NCBI RefSeq assembly: GCF_040054535.1
Contig: NC_090780.1
Span: 2,810,001-2,874,000 of the forward strand
Length of the DNA stretch: 64,000 nucleotides
Source of the DNA: Antennarius striatus
Taxonomy: Eukaryota > Chordata > Actinopteri > Lophiiformes > Antennariidae
Reading direction: 5' to 3'
Made by a program: the position numbers and the translations under genes. The notes under the pieces were generated by a model. It was not told the origin of the DNA. It did no database searches and saw only the letters and a program-made list of their open reading frames with translations. Shown one piece after another: positions 26,537-52,800 of the stretch (position 1 is its first letter; each line of letters opens with the position of its first letter).

Positions 26537-27107
26537 ATCCATTGCGAGGTCGCACCAGTTGCGTAGTGAAAACTAGAACGCTGTCGACACTTGTTGATCA
26601 GTTGACGCTCAAACAGTTAAACGCTGGGCGGTTTTCTCGCCTCCCGTCTCTCAGCCTGTTTGGTTCTGAATGCCCAGAGAACATCCAGGGGGGCCTTGTG
26701 TGTGAGCCGATGTGGTGTGTATTAAATCCTGGGCTGTCAGCAGTCAACAGCTGCCTCTCTGGCTATCTCCGCTCTTCTTATCTCATCCTGAGAATGATGA
26801 CACCACACACATCGCTAGGCCGTATTTCATTTTTCCATGCTTAGCAATGACAGCTTGGGCGTTTTCCACTGAAAAGAGAATTTATTAATTCTCAGCGGCT
26901 CACTGCTTTTTACTTTTTATTTTTTTGCTGAATGTTTCTTCATTATATATTTTCCTGAATAGAGTTTGTCTCCCACTATATCCACATTTTAATAAGTATA
27001 TTTGTAATTTTCACCTAATTTATTGTGCTGGCTTATCTCTCCTAGAAGACTTCATTCTCATTTTGCTTTTCTTTTACTCTCTCATTATCTCGCTCTCTCT
27101 TTCTCCA

Positions 27108-27220
<113 letters not shown>

Positions 27221-27406
27221 CGCTCTTAAACCATAAATCTCCAAGTAAAGAAGTAATTGGACCTCATTCTAACTGTAGCGCTTTTGAGAATCAGCTTCCA
27301 GCAAGTTTGGTCTGGCCAGCTGTTGGCGGGGGGGGCAGCACGCTCGCCATTATCTGCTTAGAGGATCGAGGGCAAACCTTTTTGCTCTAATGACTAATAA
27401 AGCAGC

Positions 27407-27408
<2 letters not shown>

Positions 27409-27440
<32 letters not shown>
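27409..27440. repeat. (GT)n microsatellite
   Basis: About 16 GT units. Confidence 0.93.
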
Positions 27441-27445
<5 letters not shown>

Positions 27446-27913
27446 ATGAACGTGGACGGGAGCACTCATGCAGTTCGCCTTGTGTCAGATGTGAGTGTGC
27501 GGGAGAGTGCGCGACCACCCTCCCATCCCTGGACCAGATGTTTTTTTTACCTGGGAGTCAGACCACCATCTGACTGGGGTCAGCTCAGTCCTCCAACCCC
27601 ACACCCACTCACAGGGAGTGGGTGGGAGGTCTGCCAGCTGTCCCTCTCTCTGACCCCCCGTCCTGGGGCACTGGTTCTGGGAGAGTCAGAGTCTGGGCCT
27701 TGCAGTAGGTGGTCCTTACTGGATTTGGCAGTAATGCTGGGGGAAATTATTAGGAATGATATTAGAGTGGGAGTGCTGGGATACGAGTGAAGGTGGAGGA
27801 ATTGAGAACGGAATAAAAGAAACATGCATAGGAGAAGACGGAGGGATAAAGACAGTGTGTTTGTTGAATGAAGAGGTTTTGGTTACAGAGGGACAGAAGA
27901 AGAGGCTGTGGGA

Positions 27914-28046
<133 letters not shown>

Positions 28047-30176
28047 GTTTGGTGGGGGTAGCTGTTGGAATTAAAGTAGTCTTGTTGCAGAAAGTTTACT
28101 CAAGTGAAACGAAAAGGTCACCGAGTCTGGGAGCTAAAATTACAGCGTGCAGACAGGATTAGCAACAGGTTTCCCCGCTGCCAGAAATTAATTGGACCCT
28201 GAATAAATAATATGTTTTTTTGTGTCAATAAAGGGATTGATTACTTGTATAATTTTAAACTGGTTTCTCAGATTTGATCGTTTTGCACTGGTGACGTACC
28301 TGTTCTGGCTGACCTGGTCTTGGTGAATCTCTCATGTACACTGGTGACCTGAAACCTCACAGAAATGGATCCGTGTGAGTAAACATGCGACGGGAACATG
28401 GAAACCTCTTACGCGTGCGTTTTTGGGTTGTTGTTTTTTTGGGGGTTTTGCTCTATCAGCAAAGATCCATCTCAGCATTTGGAGTCAACAAAATTCGGAC
28501 TGGTCGTTGTTCATATTAGCATTTTTTCCCAACATTAAAAGTAAGCCACCTGTTGTGTAGGTTTGGGTTTTTTTTGCTGATTGGTGTCTTTGTCTGTGTG
28601 TCAACAGAAATTTTCAGTTCATTTTTTTGGGTGTGGTGACAACTCTGAATTGCTGTGTGTCTTGTGTAAACAGATTAGCACAAATAGGAACTTAAGTACA
28701 ATGTAGCTAGTATCCTTTAGTGTCATAACTGGCAATGACAACACATGATGAGTCCTGATGGGATCCAGGAAAATTCTTTCTTTATGTATTATCTGTTTAC
28801 ATCAGTCATCATTGATTTTATCAGCTTTGACCATTTTGACTTTTGAACACATTTTCTCTGTGTCTCTTGCTGTTTTATTTAAGACAGGAAATATGGTAAA
28901 AATTGGACTGATGATTATTATACCATATTATTATACCATATTGGATCGCTAAAATAATATACAGTAACCATCCTATAACCATCCTGTGGTCTGCTGTTGA
29001 AGGCATTTCTTCGTATGTGCAAATGAGAAAGTTATTTGTGCACATTTTTCGTCATTATTTGGGGGAATTCTCAGAAGCTGGAATTTCTAAAAATTCTGTT
29101 TTTTGTCTCAAATCTTAAAGAAATGTCAAGAACCACAGCTTGTTACTGATTCCACCTGCTTACTGCTGCTCATTCTTATTTGGACGTGTTGCTTCTACTT
29201 CTGCTTCTGAATCAGAATATCAATAAGAAATGAGACTTAAATTCTAAAACCCTATACTGACATTGAAGTAGCAGCTTTTTGCTCTTCCTCCCCCTGTAGT
29301 CTTCCTCAGCTGTCTGCCACAGACGGCTGAAGTCGACAGCTTCCACCGTGAAGCTCCTGACGCTGTCACATAAATACTGGGCCCTTGCTCTCTTTTTTTT
29401 TTTTCCAGCAACTGAGAGAGAGAGAGAGGGTTTGAGAGTTGTGACCCCCCATCTTTGCCTCGGGCACTTTGCTGTATTGACAGTCCAAACTGGGACTCCA
29501 GGTGGGCTCCCATATGGCGTGACTCCAGCCCTGCTGTCGAGCAGCAGGTTGAGCACAGCAGCATTTCAAGTAGAGTTCAGCTCACCAGGAGGTTTTTCAT
29601 TCTGAAAACACTCTTTACCTGTCGAGTCAGACAGACGCCTAAACAACACACGATGTGATGACGCTGTGCGAATACGTCTCTGCACACAGACAACAGACGT
29701 CAGGACCACAAGACATAAAATGAAACTCTACACACCCTACAAATAACAGTAAATACTCATTAAACCATTTTGCAAGCAGTAGGATGTGGATTCTTGACTC
29801 TGCAAGTCATTCATGGGAAAACATTATTATTTAAGTATATTTGTTTTGAATTCCTCTTCTCTAGCATGAAATACAATTATTATGCAATAATTTATACAGT
29901 TATTTATTAATTTAAGAAAAATACAAAGGCAGCACTTCGGAGAATTTTACTTGAAAAAGTTTTCTTCTGTGGCTACAAGAGGAATTATAACCTCTTCTGC
30001 TGATACTGAATAATAAGCTACTAATAATACTAAGCTACTGTTACACAGTTCATATGAACCACAGTATCATTGAGTGAAATTGATGACAAGGAGAAAAAAA
30101 AATTCCTGGTTTATTGTGGTAGCCTTTAATTACATGTTATTGAAACTCATGTAGTCACATTCACTAAATACGTTTA

Positions 30177-30245
30177 CAGTATTTTTCACACTACGAGGCG
30201 CACTGGATTATAAGGCGCACCTTCAATGAATGGCCTATTTTAAAA
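30177..30245 (+). mobile_element. Left terminal repeat of a TA-target DNA transposon
   Basis: After TA (30175-30176) the sequence CAGTATTTTTCACACTACGA and then GGCGCACTGGATTATAAGGC matches, in inverse orientation, the right end of the element at 37592-37974 (complement CAGCATTTTCCACACTATAA GGCGCAC). No matching right end was found downstream, so this is a solo or truncated copy. Confidence 0.6.
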
Positions 30246-32911
30246 CTACATAATAAATAGGAGACGTTTACAATAATTTTAAATTCTCTGTGTGTTTGTG
30301 TAACAGTTTTATGTCTTTAATATTATTAGTTTGAGCATCAGTATAGGGATCGGCTTCATGTCTGTCATCTCTGTCAGTCAGCAGCTTAGCTGAACAGCAA
30401 CGTAAAACCGCACAAATTCTTTTTTTTTAATGCTTTGACTCTGTCAAATAACACTTCAACTTAAAGCACAATCCTCCATCCTGTGATGCAATTCATCAAC
30501 TCAAAGGCTAGAATTTGATATCCGTGAAACAAGCAGTGGTCTAGCAGAACCCTGGGACTCAGGTGAAGCTGGTGGGACTGGCCTCATGGCCCCGTGGCCC
30601 CCCTCCCGTGGCCCTGCTGGGTTTGTTTTAGCTTCAGTTTCAGCCTTCAGCTCTCCACATCTCCGCTGAGCTCCACTCATCTTCCCTCTGGTGTCCTGCG
30701 GTTCCCATGGCCTGCGTGTACCCCTCCTACCAGGCTTCACCCTGAAACCAGGAAGTGCCCTCGCTATCGCACACGGCTTTTGTGTCTGCGTGCGTGGATG
30801 ACTGCGCATACGTGACCTTCTTAGGGACCGGAGTCAAGAGGACCCGGCGCAGGCATCACATTCACGTTTGATCCCTTGGCGAGTACGAGGAAATGTAAAG
30901 CACAAAAGCACTTTCTTTATTTTTCCTCTGCAGCGCTGCAGGATCGCAGTTACACCCCTGATCTTTACAGTCAGGCTGCGAGGGCGGGGTCGGGGTCACT
31001 GGGGTCACTTCTGGAGTGGAAAAATGAGTGACAGACATTGACGTATAGTTTTGGGTTGAATCTGAAACACTATATGTTGTTTAGCTTTTTAATTATATTA
31101 TTAATATATTAACAATCTGTGAGTTTTTACTGGGGATTAATAGTAAATCACTTCTTTACTCATATTTAATTTTGTTTTATGGTGAGCAGCAGGTGGATTT
31201 ATTTTTTTAAGTTGTGTCTTTGTGGCTTCTGTAGAATAAAATATAGATTCATTTACTCAAACCATACTGTGGGTCATCCTGAGTTGTTGTTTTGTGACAT
31301 TTTTGTTCTCTCATCTGGAAACAGAATGCTGTTGTTAACAACACAAGAACAACACAGAGGAATCCACCAGTCCTTTATTGTTTTGTGACGCCTGACGATT
31401 GTCAAGTATTCTGTCACTAAACTTCACTTTAGTGACTTTGTTGTCGCTTTTTCTCTGACACCTTTTTCCTTTTTTTGCTTTCACCTTCATCTCCTGCAGT
31501 AAAGAGCCTGCTGCTCCAATAACTCTCGGCCGTCATCCGTCTCTGTCGTTCTGTTGTCAGCGAGGTCGGGGGTCAGGCAGTTAGCCATGGCTTGCCAGAT
31601 TGGAATGGCCCAGAGGCAAAGAGAGCGATGGAGGGAGAGCGAAAAAGATGAAGCTGATAAAATAGTTCAGTTTATTGTGCATTGAAAAACAGCACAAATT
31701 AATAATATTGGATGCGCCGTAGCCAAAAAGAGTTGATTTTGTCCATTTTGTCTTCTTCAACATAACCAACACGACACTGAGTGGGGAAACTAACTTTAGA
31801 TCTGCATTTGTTTGTTGAGTATTTTAATTAATTTATGAATAAATTGTAAACTTTCATCAATAATTTTTCCAGGATTTTGCTCTTGTATCATTACGTATGG
31901 ATCTGTGTTCTCTCCAGTCTTACTGAAGGATTTTGAACTGTTTTTTAAAAAAATAAAAAATAAAACACCAGTTTTTTAAAATGGAATGCAGCAGAGACAG
32001 AAAATCACTAAACAAAGTCCCCACATGCCTCAAACTGGCACCTTGTGTGGGTTTACTTTAGGACCTGCTGGCGGCCGGATTGACCTCATTCAGGTTCCTT
32101 CATAATCTAATTCATTTGGCATTGACCTCTTGACCTTTAGCTCACTGAACCTTTGCCTCCACTTGCCTTCTTTTCACCTTGTTATCCTTCCGTCTCGTCT
32201 GTTAATGGGTCAGACAGAATATCACACTTGCACATTTTTAACCTACTTTAACCTACTCTTTTTAGTTTTCTTGGGTTTCAAATGTAAAATCTTTCTATAG
32301 ATGTGGGCTTAAATGGATCTGCTTCTATTTGATTTAATCAAATTATCCCAACAAATGAATAAACTTCATTAGATTCCCAAAACCTAAGAATCTTTTTGCC
32401 AGTTTTTTTCAACCATGAATGCCGTGACTGAAGACAACAATACATGTAACCTTAGATGAATCCAGGCTTTCAAATGTGTCCTGTCTGGCCTTACAAAGCT
32501 CCATTGTCTTGTCATGTCAATCAAGATTCATGAGGAATTCTGCTGAGATTTCCCCCAATCCACTGTTATTTTGAATTTGGACCAGTGTCCCGTCTATTTT
32601 CTGGTTTATTTCAGTTTCATATCTGAACACAATTTGCCCGACATTAGAGTCAAACTGCAGTTAGCAGCAGTGTTATGAAATATGTCCAAAGGATGTCAGC
32701 TGACAGGTCCTTGTGTCTGTCAGTCTCTAATCGTGACACTCCTCATATCAACACCATGTTTGTGTTCTTATATTTTCACTTTTAAACAGTGTGCAGTGAG
32801 AATAAGTCCCCTCTCCCTGTCTACTCAGCAGCAGCAGCACCCCTCCCCCCAGGCCATGCTTCACCTGCATACCAGCATCCTGATGTTGTCTGTTTGCTAT
32901 TGTTTCCACAG

Positions 32912-32988
32912 GAGAGTTGACACGTTGAGAAGAACCGGATAAACAGCACTGTGACGGGGGTGAGGAGGATCCAGCTCCACAGAGGCGG
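32912..32988 (+). other. Candidate alternative eya2 5' UTR exon
   Basis: A 77-nt segment is bounded by a pyrimidine-rich acceptor (TTGTTTCCACAG) and a good donor (GGCGG|GTGAGA). It is purine-rich and has no recognisable coding content. It lies 0.9 kb upstream of the first eya2 coding exon on the same strand, so it could be an alternative leader exon. This rests on splice signals only. Confidence 0.25.
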
Positions 32989-33442
32989 GTGAGAGATCAG
33001 CAGCTACAGAGAATGTCTGGAGATTCAAAGAGGATCTGTCGGCACAAGTCTGCCAAAAATAAAACAAAATGCAAAATAAACCATCAAAAAGAATTATCAC
33101 ACTGGTCCTGTTAAGCAATCAGAATGAGAAGGGTAGTGGGAATTATACCCTGGTTTGAGTGTAATAAATTGAGGTAAATTAAATTATGAAATGTTTTATT
33201 GATGACCTTTATGGATTGGGCAAACTTATTAAATATTTTATCTTTACAAATGAGACGTAGTTCATCCTGGACAAAGCGCTGGTTCATCACAGTCACAGAA
33301 AGATAAACCACCAATTATTCTCCATTCATGCCTATGATGAATTTACTGTGACCCATTCATTTCATTACATTATTAAGTAATGATTTCATTAGATTTTTAC
33401 TATTTAAATGATAATTCCCTCTGTGTGTGTTTCATTTCACAG

Positions 33443-33484
33443 GGCTTTGTAGCACCTATATCAAACTCGTTGTACCTGCTGCAG
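33443..33484 (+). other. Candidate eya2 5' UTR exon (42 nt)
   Basis: A 42-nt segment lies between acceptor TTTCATTTCACAG and donor CTGCAG|GTGAGT, both strong. It is open in two frames. Joined to the ATG that ends the 23315 exon it would encode a peptide beginning MGFVAPIS, but this runs into TGA seven bases into the next exon (33804). It would therefore act as a short upstream ORF rather than an N-terminus of EYA2. This rests on splice signals and position only. Confidence 0.4.
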
Positions 33485-33803
33485 GTGAGTATTTCATGAC
33501 ATTTGGTTCTGAAATGAAAAGTGGAATTGCACCATGTGTTGACAGGAATAGAAACTGATTTGCCTTTAAATTAAGTTAAATATTCTTAAATATTCTTTTT
33601 TTTTAATAAGAACTGCAATGGGATTTATTTGAAAATATATTTTGTGATGCCAGTAATCAAATCTCTTTGTTCTGCGTGGAACATTAATTCGTTTTTCCAG
33701 CACTAATGGTGACAAACACTGACCTTCTGTTGGTAGAGAACAAGAAGAAAAGAAGGAAAGCTTACCATCAAAATCTAATATTTCTATTTCTTTCCTCTCC
33801 AAG

Positions 33804-33826
33804 TTCTGCTGATCTAATTCAGTGTG
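33804..33826 (+). other. eya2: 5' UTR part of first eya2 coding exon
   Basis: The acceptor TTTCTTTCCTCTCCAAG precedes 23 untranslated bases and then GTGTGATGG, the start codon with G at +4. The in-frame triplet TAA lies in these 23 bases, so translation cannot come from further upstream unless a secondary AG at 33821-33822 is used as acceptor. That site would give an in-frame GTG before the ATG and could allow an N-terminally extended form. Confidence 0.6.
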
Positions 33827-47888
<14,062 letters not shown>

Positions 47889-48950
47889 AGGGCGCCAGAT
47901 GACATGTTTCTACTCTTACACCTAAACCAGAGACGCTCCTGAGCTCAGTTAGTATTAAAGGTGCACTAGACTGATGTGTCAGTATTGATGCTTAAGATTT
48001 GGCACAAGTCCGTTGATCCCTCATGAGCGTCTGAGAGGATAATTTTTCTCCAACGCCAAATGAACTGTGAGGATTTCGATGCGAGGCTGGAGCTACAGCA
48101 CAAAGACATGGAACCAAAAGTGCTGAGAGTGCTGGACCAAATTAAAAGACCAAGGCTAGATAAGGGACCAATGCATCATAACTGACCCTGGGAACTATGA
48201 TTTAAATATATATACGTACATGTAAAAAAAAAAAAACAACTTTTATCTTTCTTTTCTAAATTCAGCTCATCTCAACTTTATGAAAATTTGTATGCAAAAA
48301 GTGATGCACTGAATGCAAACTTTTACATCCTGTTAGTTACACGGTGAGTATGTCGGCATGGGTTGAGAGGTCTTATTGTTGTTTATTCTGCTGTCCCTTT
48401 TACTTGTTGTGAGATCGAACCTATTTCCTTTAGCCAAAATTATTATAAAGACAGAATTGGAAAACCAGACTTAAAGTAATTGTGTTTCCTGTTATTTTAT
48501 ATTGTTTCATGCATAATAGATAAATGTTACATAACATTCTAGATAGACACTATGGAAAAACCCCAACTATATCTTACCATTAAAATGTGACCTATTTATT
48601 TTTAGTTGAATTCACAACACAAGGATGTATGGACAGTTTCTGGGATTCAGGATGAGAAGAAATTGCCTTTTAAGACTAAAAATGTGCTGTTGTTAAATGT
48701 TTTCTGTATTATAGGCTGGTGTTGAAATCTTTCTTTTGATCCTGGGTTGTGTATGTCTCCATGTTATAACTCATCTTCTTTCCTGTCCCTGTTTGAATAG
48801 TCTGTCTGTAATATAGAAGAACTCGTATGGTTGTGCATGTGCCGATTACACTGTCTGTCAGCTTAGCTATGATTTGTATATAATGCTTTATTGTCAATTT
48901 TTTTTGACAGTTAAAATGGATTAATACAAATAAATTAATTGAATTGTGGG
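47889..48950 (+). other. eya2: eya2 3' untranslated region with poly(A) signal
   Basis: From the TAG at 47886-47888 to a canonical AATAAA at 48929-48934 there is no coding content. The stretch is AT-rich and contains an A-run near 48225. Cleavage would fall near 48950. The end is inferred from the hexamer alone; an ATTAAA at about 49131 is a possible alternative. Confidence 0.55.
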
Positions 48951-49119
48951 AAAATAAGAGTAATATTTCTCTACATTTCATCACAAAGATAAAAAGAACT
49001 GATAAATGAGTGTTTGTATTGTCAAGACGTTTCAGATCATTCATCTCCATTTTTTTCTTTTGAAAATGTCTCCATCCTCTGGGCAGAAATGGAACCAGAA
49101 GGCCACAAGTCCTATGTGA

Positions 49120-49847
49120 GATGCAATTAATTAAAGGTCATATTTATTTCTATAGAACGCCAAACACGGACGACCGAAGTGTGTTACTAGCTTAGAGATA
49201 CTAAAAAAATACATTAACAACTGGAAAAATAGACAAAACACATTGTCGTCACTGCCTTTTTCTCTCTGGAATGAAGAAACCAGTGAGAAAAAAACACTTA
49301 AGTTGAAACTTTCTGAACATTTTTGTAAGTGCCGAAATAAGTTCAGTTTGTTACAGCTAACGCAAAGTTGTGTTCTGGGAACATCCAGAAGACGACAAGA
49401 CAAGTTATGACAAAATATAGTTGTGTAATCGTATAACATATGCATATATTTGACAAGAAGAATTATTATTCAAGTAAAAACCAAAATAATTAAAATAACT
49501 TGTTGCAACTTTTAATATTGAACTAATGACTGATTTTCAGGCAGAAATGTAAACTTTCACACATTTTCAAACATTATTTTAATAAATAGTCAAATAAATA
49601 TATTTACATTAAAAGTTTTACATCACAGTTAAAAATAAATAAATAAATACAGACGGTAAGTAGCAGGAATTTGAAAGTTTCTCCAGTGTGTGTCCCTGCC
49701 ACTTGGTTTACATGTTCTGACTGCTGTTGGTTTATCCAACATAAATAAAAAAGGAGGTTCCAGAGATAAAATCACTGATAACAGAAGTGCAGCTGATTGG
49801 CTCAAGTGTCACATCTGAGCAACATGAAGAAAAAAACCCAAGAGGAT
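49120..49847 (-). other. Probable transglutaminase 3' UTR
   Basis: Downstream of the TGA (49850-49848) the minus strand has no further coding content. The first canonical AATAAA on this strand is at 49148-49143 (plus-strand TTTATT). Weaker variants (ATTAAA) occur near 49580 and 49510. If the canonical signal is used, the transcript ends within about 200 bases of the eya2 poly(A) site on the other strand. Confidence 0.35.
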
Positions 49848-52800
49848 TCAAGCTCTGCTGACCAGGACCATCTTGAAGCCTCTGATAGTTGAATTGATGT
49901 GTGCGAGCGACAAAGCGGCCTGCAGCATCTTTCTTCCCACCATGCTGGGTTTGAATGTGATTTTCTGCTCCGCTCTTCCACCTGGACTAAGGGGGGGCAT
50001 CCTGCAGGAAGACACGAGACGTAAAAGTTAGTTAGTCATGAAAGGCATCAACCGCTGAGATGCAGATGATGTGAAACATTCAATGAAGACATGTTTGTTG
50101 AGAAACGATGGAGATCGTCATGGTTACCTGAAGTGAACCTTGCTGTGGATCAGCCCGGCCCCGGCTACAGTCAGCACACCGCTCACCGGGTGTGAGTATG
50201 GGTTGGTGAAGGTCACGGTGGCTGTGTGTTTTTTTTTATAGGTGATGGAATCTTCATCTGTAATCTGAAAGAGAAGTGTGTGTTTTTATTCCTGCTTTAA
50301 TTTGCTTTGATTACAGGAAAAAATTCCAATGCATCCCACTTGTGTTCTCCAACTGGAACAAATAAACTCTTGAATTATTGTTTAATGTCATCATCGTCCA
50401 CTTAAAGAGCAAAAACCCCAACTCTCACTTTCCTAATCCCTAGAAGATTTTTTAAAAAAAAATAAAATTCAGATTATCCCAGATTATCACCTGTATGATG
50501 AGCTGTGGGCTGGGGATATTGAACTCTTCCGTAGCTAACACTCTCTCCTGAGTGGACATGTCCTCCAGGACCACAGCAAGGTTGATCAGGTCATCTCCAA
50601 CCACATCCTCGTACTGAACCGGGAGGATCTGCTGATGAATAATCTTGACTGGAGAGACAGAAGGAGCAGATTAAACCTCAGCATCCTTTAGAGTTGTTTT
50701 TTTAAATTATTATTTTGAGTGTGTGGGTGAATGAAAGGAGAAGCTACCTTCCTGTGGCTCCAGCTGTATCACGCCGTGGGTTTCCAAGAAGGTGTCTGTC
50801 GGGCTGTGGTTGTACTCTTTCACCTGGGCGTTGATGTGAACCTTCATCATCTTTGCGACTCTTTCCGTGTTGATGATCTTCACAGTGAAGCAGACGGGCT
50901 CCCCGGCAACGGGATACTTATCCAGCGTCAGGAAGGCTGTCACGCCCTGGGGCCTACTGTCTGAATGAACGAACAAAATTCAGGCTTGAAAACACGTGTT
51001 GGATTTTATTTTGCAAGCCTGGTTAATGTATTTAAAATTACTTCTTCTTAAGGTTGAGTTTTCTGATGACGTTGAAGTTGTTGATCTCAAAGTTGACGCC
51101 GGACCTGCGTAAAAAAGATCTGTGAGTAATTAAGAATGCCTTAGATTGCATATTAAACGTTTTAATGGTTGTCTTCAACGGTTTGATTCATACTTTGGAT
51201 GTTTTTGTAGTCTCCGGTGATGTTCTGGGTTCTGGGGAACCCGACAGCTTTTGTGCAGATGAAGGACCCCACGTTCTCTGTGTCTTTGGTGTGACTGACC
51301 ACCCGACCCTCGCTCACAACGATCGAATGGACATCAGCGTTCACCTCAGCGTACACAAACGGGATGTCATAAAACAAGTTGATCCAGCGATTCTTGATGG
51401 CTTTGACCGGAGCTGGGCCGCAACAGAACACTCCTGAGATGGAAAAAAGATTGAAAAGTTAGAGTAATGTTTAGAAATTTTTAATTCAGAGACAACTAAA
51501 AGAAGTGTGACTTTCTCAAGAAGGAGAAGAAAAAGTTTGTCACACACCTCCACTCCTCTCCTGAGGGGTTGGGTCCAGAACCTGCCAGCCATCCATTCCA
51601 GAGCCCAGATCGCTGCGAGTCATCCAGCACTCCACCCACACATGGAAGTTCCTGTTTTATTGAGATATAAGAAGACATCACAACACGTTCATGGGCTTTT
51701 CCCTTCGTCTCCAACCGATTGACCTGTAAACGTTTTATATATTTAGAAATATTCACTAACCATATGCTGTCTTTGCTGCAGCTCAGCTTCTGTCCAGTTT
51801 CAGTGTAGAACTCCTCGATCACGAGGTTGCCGTTGGTGTCGTGAGCTGAGTTGAAGTTTGTCACAACACGACACGGAATGCCAAGAACTCTCATGACTGA
51901 GAATGACATAAAAACACCAAGATGTTTGCACGCTGATGGAAACGCGACGGTTGTGTTTCTAAAACAAATGATCAAAATGTTCCTGTTGCAGACAAAGCAC
52001 TGCGTGTTGAAGCGTTGACAGCTTGGACTGTCTTGTCACAATTACCTGTACACATGACGGCTGCAAACACCCAACACTGTCCGTACTTGACTGGGCTGTA
52101 ACCCGTCTGGGCCCACTGGTTCAGGATCTCCCCACTCCCAGTCCACGAGGAGGGATTAACCCCTTGTTTAAAGTCACCAGACCACTTCCCTTTCAACACA
52201 CCGCGGTCGTCCTCACTGTTGATCTGAAGCATCACAGAGAGATCATAAAGGAAACTGTTGACCAGCGTTCAGCAATAACTACAGGTTTGGTTCTATTTGA
52301 GGTTCACATGCATTGTTTTTTTATCACAGGCTGTTTGCTGACTCACCATAGCAGAGACGACCCTGCTGATGTAGACCGGGTTGTTTCGATTCAGATAGTC
52401 CATTTTTCTGTTCTTTTGGTGCTGAGGGCTGATTTGGAGCAGATTCAGACATGTCTCCAGAACACCAGACTCATACTTCACAGGTAGAGAGACAGAAATT
52501 AGAGAATTAAAAGTGACAATGACATCTGAAGTCCATTTTAATAGAGAAATGCTAACTCGCTCACAGGTATATGAGAATCCTGAACATGCTACCATTTTAC
52601 AACCTAGGCCAGCCGAACCTAAAAACTTATTATTTTTGATGGTAAAAGTTAAAACAGAGAATCCAAAAGAAAACCACTCAGATCAAACCCATGACCTTTT
52701 TGCTGAGAGGCTAAAGTGCTAAACGCTAAAGCACCGTGTCGCCAAAGGCAGGTTGAAGTCTGGGGTTAAAAACTCTAAAGCTCTAAAAACTCTACTAAAG

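Noticed and set aside
26404-26844. 146-codon frame, longest on the plus strand outside exons
   Set aside because: It runs through a GT repeat and uses codons without bias; the surrounding DNA has no exon signals.
29212-29605. Several overlapping frames on both strands around 29.2-29.6 kb
   Set aside because: Moderately GC-rich intronic DNA with a GA repeat. A possible donor follows GACTCCAG at about 29501, but no matching exon product is recognisable.
30501-30815. Pro/Arg-rich frames of 73-102 codons
   Set aside because: Local GC-rich sequence next to a transposon end. No family resemblance and no conserved start.
50731-50964. Plus-strand frame of 77 codons opposite transglutaminase exon 11
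   Set aside because: A shadow of the real minus-strand exon; the same holds for plus-strand frames at 51165-51437, 52023-52487 and 53223-53492.
51042-51121. Alternative reading of transglutaminase exon 10 as [20 protein letters not shown]
   Set aside because: It looks more protein-like and recalls factor XIII, but it does not fit the phase of exon 9 (one base left over) or exon 11, and it ends in a stop. The phase-consistent Ser/Thr-rich reading was kept.
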